From NCBI GenBank assembly GCA_002205965.3, contig NADL03000523.1, positions 1,364,001 through 1,428,000 of the forward strand: a stretch of 64,000 nucleotides of DNA. Direction: 5' to 3'. The position numbers were made by a program, and so were the translations under genes. Positions 49,018-60,333 of this stretch are shown here, one piece after another. Positions within the stretch are counted from its first letter, which is position 1; every line of letters begins with the position of its first letter. A model generated the notes under the pieces. That model made no database searches and was not told where the DNA came from. It was given only the letters and a program-made list of their open reading frames with translations. The stretch comes from Kappaphycus alvarezii (taxonomy: Eukaryota > Rhodophyta > Florideophyceae > Gigartinales > Solieriaceae).

Positions 49018-49510
49018 TGTCGAATGAAGCAATTACATGTCTCGTGAAACTTAATCAATTTCCTTCCAGTACAACAATAACAGTTTTACCGACATCTCTT
49101 TTACATGCTCAAGTCAAGCCGTGGATTGCACTACCCGCGATTCTGTGGTCACCGCTTGTGCTCGGACAGTGACCCACGATTCTGTGGTCATCGCTTGTGC
49201 TCGACAGTCTCACTTGGTCTTTGATGTATCACACGCTGTATCGCATTTCATAGCCATCGGTTCCCGCATTGTCCTCTCTTGGGTCGCTGTTTTCCAGGTT
49301 TTAGAGTCCTTGAGTAATGTGTAATGTTTTTGTATACTTGGAGTTTGTTTTTCATTTAGTTTGGGAAGAGCTTGTAGATCGATGAGGGGCTATAAGTACC
49401 CTGCAGAGAAAGGTGGGGATGGAAAAAAGGGCAAGACAAGTAAAACAAAAACCATCAAAAACAACCCCGGGCATCCCTCGACTTGTGGATCCACAACTCG
49501 GCCACTTCCA
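49018..49510 (+). repeat. 3' LTR of copia-4, 3'-truncated with internal duplication
   Basis: Starts TGTCGAATGAAGC and ends abruptly at CACTTCCA (49510), 26 bp short of the AGCGCGACA end. A unit of about 38 bp containing CGATTCTGTGGTCA and CGCTTGTGCTCG is present twice (49136-49174, 49175-49212) but only once in the inverted LTR. Confidence 0.8.
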
Positions 49511-49744
49511 TATGGTAAGATAGTTGATTGTTGACTGATAATGTTGAGTCATGATTTAACACACATAGCTTATCTACTGGGGACTGTGAAAACAGACCGT
49601 GAATGTTCAGGTGAATTGGTATTAATATAGCTCGTCGTCAAGCCGAGAGACCTAACCACAAAGTCACCTTCAGTAAAAAAAATTTATCATTGTTTCATCT
49701 CATGTCAAGTCTACCTTCTGTGTACGTTGTCTAGATACCACCCA

Positions 49745-50050
49745 TTTTTATCAGTCTGTTCCGCCAGTGCGTCCCATTGCACGAATATCGGGTCTGGTGG
49801 GGTGTAGCCCTTCCCGCGGCTCGACGACTGGATGTCGCGCAGCTTTCCCGAGACCGCTCGCCAACAAACTGACCTGGCGGTCGTGTTTTCGCGTCTTTTC
49901 GTCCCCGTGAAAGCAGTGTATAAGGTGTATTTCGAACATTTGGTCCCAAGTTTCAAAATAGCAGAAAGCAGAGAGGGGTTGACCTGTCACTCCCGTATAG
50001 GATAGATCGAATATATCTTCCAACAGTGAAAACACCCAAACCTATCCCTC
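49745..50050 (-). pseudogene. LINE L1 zinc/RLE fragment, with a tail copy beside it
   Basis: Minus strand 49949-49770 reads LIHCFHGDEKTRKHDRQVSL, LGKAARHPVVEPREGLHPTR and PDIRAMGRTGGTD, the zinc and nuclease-start blocks of L1, then a stop. At 49993-50047 a plus-strand L1 tail (ATATATCTTCCAACAGTGAA, AACACCCAAACC) follows, so two LINE pieces in opposite orientation abut. Confidence 0.6.
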
Positions 50051-50187
50051 CCGTAAAGGACTCACATTCAAAATCTGCCGTATCTCCCATCCACCACCAT
50101 CACCCCTTCCCCCCGTGCGCGCGTGCGCGCAACCCCTCTCCACGCTGTGAGGGTACAGCCCCGCCATCTGCCCCAACCATTTCCTCA

Positions 50188-50514
50188 ACTGTCTGGAAAT
50201 CATGGGATAGACCGGATATATCTTCCAAGAGTAAAACACCCAAACCTTTTCCCTTTCCTCAACTTCAAGTATGTACTTTTTCCAAAATTTCTCCCACCTT
50301 GACGTTTTCCTCTCAGCCCGCAAAGGGCGTGGACTTACCCAAGCTACCGTTCTCATCCCCTACTCGCCGAGTTCCCACCAAGTTCCAAGCCAGGCCTTGT
50401 AAGAGGCTGCTACCTTTCTTCCAGGAATTCGGCGAGGAAATCAAGACCCGTCCCCCTCTTCCCTCTTCCTCGATCCGAAGTTATTTATAAATTATAATAA
50501 AGGTTCAATCAAAA
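50188..50514 (+). repeat. LINE L1 tail and unrecognised sequence
   Basis: 50188-50262 reads TGTCTGGAAATCATGGGATA and TCTTCCAAGAGTAAAACACC, an L1 tail. The frame running through it and on to 50490 (154 codons, TRRVPTKFQARPCKRLLPFF) is of unknown origin and could be another LINE piece. Confidence 0.45.
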
Positions 50515-51400
50515 ATGCGAAATCCAAAAAATATCAAAAAACGAAATGGCTCTGTAACAATTTATACATGTAACAATTTATGTGGCCCAAACGGTGCCAT
50601 ATTACCTATCAATCCTATTTACGAAGGATATTTTATTGATGAAGGAGGACTGTATAGTGCAATCGAAGGTGTTGAATTACGAATATTTCCAAAACATCTT
50701 AGACGGGAATGAAATGGTATTCTGGATGATGTTCCCGAATGTATCAAAGAAAATAACTTCTGGAAATACGGAAATGATTTTCATCCTAGCAAAAAAGGAT
50801 AAAATTACCGGCTCTACATTTCTATCAGCCACTTAATATTATTTTAATCAGGCTAAAATGCGGCATTTAATTATTAGTGGATCATCGTAGGGGGTTTTCG
50901 GAATAAATGTTACAAAAAGGTCAGATTTTATTCATATGGCAGACAACTGTGCTGATTTCAAGTTCGCAAATAAGTTAGTCGAATCAAAAACATCGTTGGA
51001 TGATGGTTCCCATTTTTGTATACTCGAAAACTATTTTAAGTCATTTGACCACACTGAATCTTCATTTATATCAATTTTTTGTGTCACCAATATTAGTATA
51101 ATTTTAAATAAATCTTAAACGGATAAGAATAAATAGTCGATAAGGTCCACTAACAAGTACTTGGTAACTCAATTTATGATAATATAAAACTATTGTTACA
51201 GAGAGATTTTATGTAAGATAAAGATTTCAAAAAATATTTATTATGCTTAATTGACTCACGCAAATTTTACGGTATCACAAAATCACCATCATATTTTCGT
51301 GTGCTGTCTTTTTCTCTTGGATTTATGACTTGATATGTGTGGATCACCCCTTCTGCAAAACTTGGATATTTAGTCCAGTACTCCTCCTGTCATTGATTAG
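50515..51400 (+). pseudogene. copia-3: GalEa-like protease/integrase-start fragment
   Basis: AT-rich remnant related to copia-2. Reads NIKKRNGSVTIYTCNNLCGP and AIEGVELRIFPKHLRRE, a stop, then NGILDDVPECIKE and later RHLIISGSS, blocks that match NDSGSVTFHIV, NGILDDLPECIKD and RHLIISGSS at 56750-57090. The FADN-type HMADNCADFKFANKLVESK part corresponds to MTDNRIDFKSANN at 57141. It ends near 51380 (ICVDHPFCKTWIF, equivalent to LVCVDHFFVKILDIF). Several stops. No LTRs. Confidence 0.65.
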
Positions 51401-51424
51401 ACAAAGTCTTTCATCATCCGGGGA

Positions 51425-51854
51425 ACTCTTCCGCACGTTATACTGTGCAGAATGGGTGCATTATGTTCTAAAACTGGCAGAGAAAGTACCAGACTCTGTA
51501 GTATTTCTAGAACTATAGTTAATAGATAAATTAAATGACGCGATACAACTATCTAATTGGATAGGGGTCATAAATACGGAGAACATCGCGCCCGCGACAT
51601 TCTTGGCTTCTAGCTTATCCTCTAACAAGCTTTGTAAGACCTTTCTACCAGCCACTAAACAGCTGCGAATATACGAAGCATGTGCAGACCCTCATCGGTG
51701 GTGGTCGAAATCTTCTCTGTCGATACTGTTCAGTGTAATTTTGCTCACAAAATACGCCATTGCAAAAGACGCTGACGGACACATCCATGAAGCAGTACGA
51801 ATTCCTCTTGTGGATTCCATAAGGCAGGCATTTTGCGCATCTAGACCCTTCTAA
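51425..51854 (+). pseudogene. LINE L1 internal fragment
   Basis: Reads LKLAEKVPDSVVFLEL, a stop, then NTENIAPATFLASSLSSNKL, CKTFLPATKQLRIYEACADP and HIHEAVRIPLVDSIRQAFCA, corresponding to L1-B residues between RT and the zinc domain (32140-32540). Both ends are abrupt: copia-3 on the left, gypsy-3 on the right. Confidence 0.65.
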
Positions 51855-51861
51855 AGAATTC

Positions 51862-52262
51862 GTGTACTCTATTTCGCACCGATGGCAAACTGTCGAGCCG
51901 ATCAGATGGTGGAGACTATCAAACACACGCTAAAAATGCACGTCGTACGCAGTGAGGTTGACTGGGCAGAAGATCTCTCTAACTTCCTTTATGGTCACCG
52001 CGGACGCGACCGAAGCGACGCCCCTTCTTCTTTTCGACTGATATATGGGATGAATCCGAGGATGCTGGCTACTATTTCGGTAGCATTTTTCAGTGGTACA
52101 GGTCCCAATCATCGGCTTATCGAGACATCAGCCCACTCTGGATAGCTATCTTCTGCGGTGAAGATATCTACCGAGTCCCGCAAGGCCAAGGAAAACGTTA
52201 AGGACTTGGAAGTTGGAGAAGAAGTGATGGTGGCACACGGTACGGCATTCAATAAAAGGCGC
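51862..52262 (+). pseudogene. gypsy-3: integrase fragment
   Basis: Reads MANCRADQMVETIKHTLKMH and SEVDWAEDLSNFLYGHRGRD, then SAPSSFRLIYGMNPRML-like (DAPSSFRLIYGMNPRMLATI). It is the region around the catalytic Glu of gypsy integrase (NGRAERMV in relatives), which is Asp here, followed by the C-terminal linker. After one stop LEVGEEVMVAHGTAFNKRR follows. Only this 400-bp piece is present. Confidence 0.65.
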
Positions 52263-52984
52263 AAATAGTAAAACTTCGATTCATATTTCTTTGGACTGTG
52301 TCGGTCGATCAAGACGAACTACTCACGCTACGAGTTAATTCCCGTCACTGGTCGAGCTACTCGGAATGTAATTCATGCGCGCCCGATTTTCCCGTATTAG
52401 AAGAGACCTAATTATTTATGCTTCTAGGTAAAACCAATAAAACAACCGAGAGAGAGGATTCAAAGAAAGAAAGCAATTAGGTTTGGGAACAATGACCGAC
52501 AAAAACATATACTAGACGGCTTAGTAATACAGACGCATAGAGAGACACCGTAAAAATTGTGATTGAAGCTTTGAATCTTGAGTAACTAGGAGCAGTGTTG
52601 CTGCCACTTTCTCTCTCACTCATCTTCCGTTCACGCGTCCGGACGAACAAGACGTTTGACGAGAACAAATCTTCCTTTGCTTCCATGCAGTTGCGATAAT
52701 TGCCTTCCGGGCATCTAGAACGGATATGAATGAAAAGTTGTGGTGATGTTTCATGCGTGGAACACGACCACCCGTAGTCAAACTGACGAGCTGCTTTGCA
52801 CGAGCCATTGATGGAGGATAGGACTGGACGGGAAGATGGGAGACAAACGCCCCCCCTACATATGTGGGGTCGAGTGCTGGAGTCCGTATTCCGTTTTTTG
52901 TTCAAGTAGCGCCCGTGGCCCACGATGAGTGCGGGGCGTGCCGCGCGAGTTTAATGTCACGGGACTACTATTGTCGCGGATTTA
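52263..52984. other. Unrecognised sequence with a 148-codon frame
   Basis: A minus frame at 52477-52923 (GGVCLPSSRPVLSSINGSCK, DYGWSCSTHETSPQLFIHIR, Cys-rich middle, hydrophobic end ASVLLSRLVYVFVG) is open. I cannot assign it and cannot tell it from chance. No element ends are visible. Confidence 0.25.
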
Positions 52985-53200
52985 GTGGAATAACTCGTTC
53001 GTACAATATAAAGTACTACTCTACACTATACGAGCACGAGGCGGGCTCGTACGGTGTCCAATGGTACTATACACTGTACCGGCGTAGAAAAACCAGACTG
53101 ACAGCCTCCTATAAGACGGTAAAAGGGCCGCCGGAGTACAAAGAGAAGGAAGTAAGGTTCCGTTAAGCCGCAGAACAAATAGTGAACCGAACATAGGCAT
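52985..53200. repeat. Dispersed repeat with GTAC palindromes, second copy
   Basis: Diverged counterpart of 20905-21080 (GTACAATATAAAGTACTACT, ACTATACACTGTACCGGCGT, GACTGACAGCCTCC). About 60 percent similar by eye, with an extra 35-bp segment. Confidence 0.45.
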
Positions 53201-53439
53201 TACACGCACGTGACCAAACCGAAAGATGTTAGGTCCGAATACTTTACCCCTGTACTTTTCTTTAATTTGCCACAGACACATGCAGGTGCAACGCACAAAG
53301 TCCTGATAACCCACTGTTACAAACCTAAAAGTATTAGATTTGAAAAAAGTGGCTAAACTCTACGTGTGGTTGGGTGCAACATATTACAGGCGCGGTACAC
53401 ATTGACCAAACCCCAGAATCAAGCTGCTGATAAATCCTA

Positions 53440-54230
53440 GTCATTAGTTCCACCGTCTAGCATCCGTTGCGGGTTGCGACGGCAAGCGCGTATTCGTCGA
53501 TTAACTTCGCCGTCGTCGCATGGGGCGATCCAAGCGAGTCTAAGGCAAACAGCACACATTTCCATCCCAATTTTGATCCTCCTGGGAGGGCTTCACCGGG
53601 AATGGCTGCTAATTCTATGGAAAGCTACCTATTTTCCGTCTTTCCGCTGCATTGACAACGGTGTGCGGCTCGCGAGCTCCAATCAATATGTACCCCTCTT
53701 GGAATGTCGATGTTACTGTGACGTCGTGAGCCACCGGAAAGGGCGGAAAGTTGTTGATCTTTTCCGACCTCAGGTGCACAAGGACGTCGGCAGGCAGTTC
53801 ATGCAGTCCGAGAAGTAAGTATTTCGCCTCATATTGGACGCCGACTCCTGCTGCCTTGAACACTTGTTGGCCAAATACTTTCACTACGGCATTGCACCGG
53901 TTAGCCTATCCCAGGTCTTTTTCGCAAAAATCCGCTGCGTGGTCCCCTTGGTTGTCCATGCGCCTGTTAAAATCTGCGCATTGCAGCGGTACAGTGTCTT
54001 CAAACACGTGAACGCCCAAACGGAGACGTAGTTTAGGACAGTTGGTCGCAATAGAATTGCTGTGGGGAGAATGGTTGACGGTAAGCGTGCTCTCTTCTTC
54101 TTCGGCCCCTGAGCCTAGCACCTCTTTATGTATATTGTCCGGTACGGGTACTAAGCTAAGTCAAACATCACTTAGGCTCAGCCCCCTGGCAACCTCTGCC
54201 CCGCGCTTGGGTCGCCCTCCTGGGTAGATC
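53440..54230 (-). pseudogene. LINE C-terminal (RLE family 3) fragment
   Basis: Minus strand 54121-53615, one internal stop at about 53906. Reads CADFNRRMDNQGDHAADFCE (zinc block), then ANRCNAVVKVFGQQVFKAAG, LPADVLVHLRSEKINNFPPF (P-A-D of the nuclease) and AHDVTVTSTFQEGYILIGA (second Asp), HTVVNAAERRK. This is the PD-(D/E)XK endonuclease region of RLE-type LINEs. No RT is recognisable upstream. Related to the 5140-5545 fragment. Confidence 0.6.
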
Positions 54231-54439
54231 GCTCCGCCAACACTTCCCTGCACCTTTACATTGACGTTGATAGCTATCCGTACTACCCAAAACTCACCAC
54301 AAAATACTAACCTGATAGGTCCCCTTAATCAATTCAGCAGATGAGTATCTTTAAGAAATTAGACGTCAATAAACGGGAATTTTTACGCCCCTCGGTTGTT
54401 GCGCGATAGGATACGTTTCCATGACAGGGCCCCATGCAT

Positions 54440-55295
54440 ATTCCAGAAACTGAGCTTATGCATCAGTTCGCGATAACCCCAGCTCCTGGGAAACTTTTCG
54501 TGCCAGCTTATATTTCTTTGTATGGCAGAGGAACTCCACCACTTTCTATGGTATGTCCTCATAGAGTCCCTTCAAGGGCTGCCACGTCCAGTCGCACTTA
54601 TCTGGAAAGCGCGACCACTTGACTTGAACTTAAATCCCTGCTTCCCCAGTTGCAATGTCCAGCAACTCATCCACCATCTCGAGATTAGCTTCCAAGTGCT
54701 CTGCCTGCCGCTTAAATTCTTCGGAGAATTCTGACCCCATGAGGCCAGCTTTGTAGGGGAGTAGCCCAGATGAGTGGAACTGCTCCACGGTTCCACTAAC
54801 CAAATCCTTCACCTCATAAAACAGCGGACCTATCGTCCTAGTGAAAAGTCTAGGCCCCACCCATCCTAATGTGAGCTTGTGCCCCTTGCCCTGGGCCCTA
54901 TGAAATAGGGACCAATGTCAAAGCTTGGGCTTACTATAGTCGTCCTGTTGTAGTGTTCTTCAACTTGTCTCTCTCTAATCTTGACAACATTCCCTGCAAA
55001 TTACTTTGTGCATAGAACCTAAAGCCTCCTGAAAATTGTCTATCCCAATAATCTGTGCCACCTTGGCAGAACTTAAGGTACCTAAAGCTCCTACTTAGTG
55101 TTTTCTTGCGTCGATCGTAAGCTCTGCACGTCTCGGCTCTAGACACTTCATTACCTGTAGCAGGATGAGGTACCTAACTCCTCGTCCTCTTCCTAAGCGC
55201 CTTAGCGGTGACTTATTGAGCGCTGAAATAGCCGTATTGACCACTATAGGCCAGCCCTGTGGTCCTAGCTTGGACTCGAAAAGCAGGGAAGTACA
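54440..55295 (-). pseudogene. gypsy-4 integrase C-terminus and chromo-like domain
   Basis: Minus-strand sequence, read right to left in changing frames: QGWPIVVNTAISALNKSPLR and RYLILLQVMKCLEPRRAEL (end of integrase core), KLTLGWVGPRLFTRTIGPLF and VKDLVSGTVEQFHSSGLLPY (SH3-like C-terminal domain), ANLEMVDELLDIATGEAG, VQVKWSRFPDKCDWTWQPLK and LYEDIP (chromo-like module). The upstream core of the same integrase lies at 60895-61360, on the other side of copia-2. The pattern resembles the gypsy group common in oomycetes and algae. Confidence 0.7.
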
Positions 55296-55853
55296 TGTGA
55301 AAATTGACGAAATATTTTAATCTCTATCCCGGTGTCCTACAGTGATTCTGAATATTATGGAGCAATATTTTTTATTGAGGCCCACAATTTATATTTATTG
55401 TAAATCATCAAGAAATAATTTTATCTATTTTACACTGGCCCTATTTTATGCTGATTTCAGTGTGAAATAATTTTTATGTCCTGCAGTTGGGTTTTTATAT
55501 TATGCAGGCTATAAGTATTGCATTTATGCTGCCAAAAAATTATTATCTGGATGAGTGCTTACCAGGAAAATACTGCAGTAATTATTGCTGAGACTGAATC
55601 ATGTCTACCAAAATTATTGTACGGCTTCCCTGGGTTTTGTAGCAGGTTCACCCTGGTGTAGAGTATAAATAGTCCTAGGTTGTTAGAAATACTTTTTTAT
55701 ATCCTCGGGCCATCGAAATATTCCCCTCGATCAGCTATCATTAAAATTGATTTTCTATTCATTATTCATTCTAAGTCCAACTGTGGCATTTAAATATTTT
55801 ATTCAAGTTGGAACTATTTATTTTTTGGATCCACCTATTTCAATTATTTTGCA
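55296..55853 (+). repeat. 5' LTR of copia-2
   Basis: 558 bp, TGTGAAAATTGACG to TATTTTGCA. Confidence 0.85.
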
Positions 55854-55867
55854 GTTAGGGGCCCAGA
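55853..55867 (+). promoter_or_regulatory. Candidate half-tRNA primer site of copia-2
   Basis: GTTAGGGGCCCAG right after the LTR resembles GTTATGGGCCCAG, the complement of the anticodon arm of initiator tRNA-Met, a primer type used by several Ty1/copia groups. Confidence 0.45.
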
Positions 55868-56029
55868 TCGCCCTGAAATTCCTCCAAGGCCGAAATTTTA
55901 ATGTAATCTTCGCACTGCTCCTTGGACGGATGGCAAAGGATGTCAAGAAAAATATTTTGATACTGTTCACATATGGAAATCTGTGTATGATTTATTACCA
56001 GCATCAAATTCTAATAAGGTTTCTAAGGC

Positions 56030-56800
56030 AGTAGAAGGTCCTGTCTTACAATCACAACTATTTGGACGAGCTCTTGATACTTTTAAAAAAATTCTAGACA
56101 CAGAAATTCAGTCTTAAAATGGTGCATTAGCGATTGCTAACGCTATTCATAAGGTGAGTCCGCTATCATCTATATCAGATACATTTCAACAATTCTTAGA
56201 TCTATTGCACACCACTCGTGGTGATAATGAGTCTTTCAAAAATTTTGAATCACGTTTTGATGCTCACATTGCCCGAATTCATTCATCTACAGGTACTTCG
56301 AAATTACCTGAAGCACTGGTATCTTTTTTACTCCTGTCTAATTCCAAAATTGATTCAAACCAGCGTGTATCTATTTAGGCTGCTGCTTCTCCGAAGCATG
56401 AAGAAGAAGCCCATTTGGAAAAGGGGAAAATCCTAGAATTAATCAAATATTCAGAAAATATCTTCTACTATTCGTGTATGTGATAAACCAAAAAATACAA
56501 ACCAAATATATGGAAATTCTCAAAAATATATCTCTTCAAGTCAATCAAATATTTCATATGGAGAAAAGATAAATTTCAAGAAAAATAATAGGCAATGATT
56601 ATATGCTGAAGACTTTGCTGCCCTCAAGGCAAAATCAACTTGTGGACGATGCGGAGAAACTGACCATTGGGCCTATGAAAAAGATAAATGCAAGGGTAGT
56701 AAAAATTATCATAAAGGTTCATCATCTAAGTTGAGAAATGCAGAAAATATCAAAGACAAAAATGATTCTGGTTCTGTAACATTTCATATTGTAAAAACGG
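56030..56800 (+). pseudogene. copia-2 Gag, broken
   Basis: Reads QQFLDLLHTTRGDNESFKNF and PEALVSFLLLSNSKIDSNQR, a stop at 56376, then AAASPKHEEEAHLEKGKILE. A zinc knuckle CGRCGETDHWAYEKDKC (56648) has CX2CX4H with the last Cys one to three residues too far for the standard form. At least three stops. Confidence 0.65.
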
Positions 56801-57110
56801 TGCTTGATTCTCCGTTAATGAGTTTTACTCAGCTCCGTTACTTGATGATGGAGCACCGTATAGTGGAATGGGGATTGTTGAATTAAGATCACTTTCGAAA
56901 TTTATTTTACCGGAACGGAATGGAATTCTGGATGACCTTCCTGAATGTATCAAGGACACGCCCTTCTTGCAATACGGAAATGGCGACCACGCAAGCGAAA
57001 AAAGAAAAATGCTCGGTTCAATTTTTTTTACAGCTATTTCAGACAATGGAAATCAGGTTAAAATAAGGCATCTAATAATCAGTGGATCATCACAATAGGG
57101 TTTTGGAGGA
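56801..57110 (+). pseudogene. copia-2 aspartic protease, broken
   Basis: LDDGAPYSGMGIVELRSLSK begins near 56841, with DDGA in place of DTGA as usual in this copia group (compare copia-3). Then NGILDDLPECIKDTPFLQYG and IRHLIISGSS follow to 57096. Confidence 0.65.
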
Positions 57111-58308
57111 AATATCACAAGAAAATCAAATATTATTCATATGACGGACAACCGCATCGATTTCAAGTCCGCAAATAATTCAATCGGTTCGATAACATTG
57201 GTGCATCATGGTCATCGTTGTTATGTACCAGGAAATATATTTATACAATCATCCGACCCTATTGAAAATTCATTTCTATCAGCAATTTGTTCCAACAATA
57301 TCAATACATCAAAAAATATATCTTGGGCTGAAAAGAAGAAAATAACTAACAAGGTTCACAAACACGTATTTTGTCACTCAAAATATGATGATATAAAACT
57401 ATTGTTCTAAAGAAATTTTATATGGGACGATGAATGCAAAAAAATATGTATCCAGCATAATTGACTCCTGCAAATTTTTCGATGTCTCAAAAAAACCATC
57501 TCATCCTCGTGGAGTATCTTTAAGCTCTATATCTCGCGGATTTAATGAATTGGTTTGTGTGGATCATTTTTTTGTGAAAATCTTGGATATTTTTCACATT
57601 ATGGACTCAGTGACCAGATATTCAACTGGTTCAATAGTGGCCTCCTAAAGTATGGAAACTTGCATTAATTGTATTGAGACTCTCTGGGTAACACTATTTT
57701 GGGATCCTAACAATTTAATGGGAGATCAGGCGTTTGACAATAATATTTTCAGAAGCTATCTTCAGGAAAGAAGAATTTCATTTTGTCCTATTGGTTCCCG
57801 CCGCCACAACAAAAATTCTATTGAGTCGAAACATAAAATATTGAGAGACATTTATATCCGTTTAAAAATATACGATTCTTCTGCAAGTAATACAGTTTGT
57901 ATTGCTCGAATGTTTCAAATATCAAATGATTTATATGGAAATGATGTAGTTTCCTCATACGAGCTTGCCACTGGTCACACTCGACCCATCGATAATTCTG
58001 GTCCTCGAATTCTACCAAATGATTTAAGAGAAGCTCATAATGAGCTAATAGCCAAGAGGAAATTAAATCTTATTCTAAAAGCAAAGTCTGCGACCGATAT
58101 TCCAAATAATGTTGGCGATATTGTGGAAAGTTTTATTCATCTACCAAATCAGAAAAAAGGATCTTGGTCATCGCCCAAACAAGTATTGAAATTCGACAAA
58201 AAATCTCTTATCGTCACAGTACCTGGATCCAATAGAAAATTTATACATGCGGCAATTGAAGATGTCCGACATTCCGTTTCATCTAATGAACTAGCTTACC
58301 AAATTTAA
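57111..58308 (+). pseudogene. copia-2 integrase, broken
   Basis: Zinc region KVHKHVFCHSKYDD with CKFF later, then ELVCVDHFFVKILDIFHIMD (first Asp), NNLMGDQAFDNNIFRSYLQE (second Asp) and NKNSIESKHKILRDIYIRLK (Glu). The 218-codon frame 57652-58308 carries the second half uninterrupted. Upstream a stop at 57648 and earlier lesions break it. Confidence 0.7.
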
Positions 58309-58347
58309 AAGGCAAATAATTTACTGAATCAATCTATTGAATACTCT

Positions 58348-59516
58348 GTGGAAGATATTTCCGATGAAACGAATATTAACGAAGTGAAGAACGTGTGCGA
58401 AAAAAATTTTGACGATTATTCTGATGATGGGAATTTTAACCAAAATATGAATGCTGAAGTCGAAAAATATAATGAAACAGGAAGCGATGGAATTTTATCA
58501 GAATCTAATAACCTATTAGCTCTCGAACATGTTCCGATTGAGTTCGAACTAAATTCCCTACACCCTGAAAATTTAATTCATATCCCTGTTGATGAAAATA
58601 GTGGAATCTATGTGCATGAAATTGAATGGTTACCTGAAACGGAATTGAAATCATTCGAACAAAAGATGTTGGTTCTTATCATAAAAGCTTTGGATGCAAA
58701 GAATTTTTACTTCATCAAGCACCTGGACTTCCATCTCATATTATTTCAAATGCATACAATACGGAAGAAAATAATTTTCTCAGTACCTGTTCAAAAATTA
58801 ATGTTTCGAAAATTCCTCCCGACTCAAATGTAATATCCAGTCACGTTTTATACAAAATAAAAAATTTGGATGATGGAAAATATTATTGCAAGGCTCGAAT
58901 TGCTACACATGGAAATGAGGACAAGGAGAAAAATAAATTTAGAACTGATTTTGAATCTTGTTCTCCGATGGCAATTAGAATTCCCTTATCAATTGCTGCC
59001 ATTTCTAAATGGAATTTATCAAAGGTTGATATCAAGTCGGCATTTTTACAATCTGGATCAGCATTACGAGATGTTTATGTGAGACCTCCCCGGGACTCCT
59101 CGGAAAAATTCTTTTATTGGTTATTACTGTCTGCTTCATATGGTTTAGTCAACGCGAATGCAAAATGGCAAATACAATCGGATAATACATTCTTTGACCT
59201 CGGATTGAAATCAGTCGTTTATATACTCCAATTATCTTTCATGAGTTCAAAAAGATCATTAATTGTGCTTGTCGTTAAATTGGTCGATGATATACTTATT
59301 ACTGGACCAGATAAAATTAAGAAACAATTTATCCAGGATCTTAGAAAAGTATATAAGCTTGGTACAATCGTACATAGTCCTGGATCTTTTAATTTCAATG
59401 GAGTTAAAATTATGCAATTTGATGACTATAAAATTAATGCCTCATTAATTTATAGTCATCAAATTGCTGAAAATAAAACTAAATGGACTGAAACCTCATT
59501 CAATATCAAGAAATAG
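58348..59516 (+). pseudogene. copia-2 linker and reverse transcriptase, broken
   Basis: An acidic linker (58348-58833) precedes RT at 58866-59516: CKARIATHGNEDKEKNKFRT, WNLSKVDIKSAFLQSGSALR (first Asp), DVYVRPPRDSSEKFFYWLLL, SASYGLVNANAKWQIQSDNT and VVKLVDDILITGPDKIK with VDD. These blocks are typical of GalEa-like copia elements. The RT core is open; the linker join and the end have stops. Confidence 0.75.
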
Positions 59517-60302
59517 TCGAAAAAAACCTGATGAAGAAATGAACTCTTTTGAAAACTTCGCTTTTAATTCGTTAAATGGTTCAATTGTCGATTTGGGTAT
59601 GGTTGCATCTCCAGTGCCTGCTTTTACAGCAAGTTATATATAACAGAAAAGGTCAAATCCATTGGTTCGTGATTTATCTATTCAATCCTCTATGCTTCGG
59701 AATTTAAAATCTTTTGGTTCTAAGAGCACGTATCGGCGCCCGGAAGTTTCTGTAAAATTCAATTTATCAGTTGTTGTTTTTTCTGATGCAGGAAAACCAG
59801 CCGGTTCGACAAATGCGCAACTTAGATGTATTGGTGGATTGCTAATTGGCTCCTTAAGTTTTAATTCAATATTTTATACAATTTATTGGCATTCACATCT
59901 ATCCGGCGTCCTGTTAAATCTATTCCATCTGGTAAAATATTGGCTGCTGGCGAAGCTATCGAGGAAGGAAAAATTATCGCAGCACCATACAGTACAATTA
60001 TCAATATCAATATTCCTCTTCATGTTGCTGTTGATTCAAAAGATCTATTCAGCTCTCTATCTATTTGTCGTGTGCCTGAAGACAAACCTATTAGAGCGGA
60101 TGTTCAATTAATTCGATATAATTTCGAAACGAACAAAATCAAGAAAATGCTATGTATATCTGGTTCAATTAATCCCTCCGACCTGCTCACAAAAAAGGAC
60201 AGTGCTGTATCTGACATGCTCGGGCTCCTTTTATTTGATGGATTTATACCTATGGATATGAGTAATATTTTATCTCGGGATTCATCTCAGTCAACAGGAT
60301 AA
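59517..60302 (+). pseudogene. copia-2 RNase H, broken
   Basis: Reads NPLVRDLSIQSSMLRNLKSF-like sequence, LSVVVFSDAGKPAGSTNAQL (first Asp), a frame change near 59900, PVKSIPSGKILAAGEAIEEG (Glu) and HVAVDSKDLFSSLSICRVPE (Asp), INPSDLLTKKDSAVSDMLGL. Ends at 60302 just before the LTR. Confidence 0.75.
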
Positions 60303-60333
60303 ATTTAGTTCAAAATTTCAAAGGAAAAGTAGT

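Larger units (their letters stand above)
44221..49510 (+). mobile_element. copia-4: Ty1/copia element, nearly complete, recently broken
   Basis: Partial 5' LTR (44221-44418), gag-pol from 44466, 3' LTR (49018-49510, last 26 bp missing). Gag, protease, integrase, RT and RNase H follow in copia order in GC-rich codons. Lesions are few: a frameshift by a 4-bp duplication, a short decayed region near 46920-47040 and one stop between RT and RNase H. The 5' LTR is lacking its first 280 bp, replaced by the inverted LTR at 43735-44213. Confidence 0.85.
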
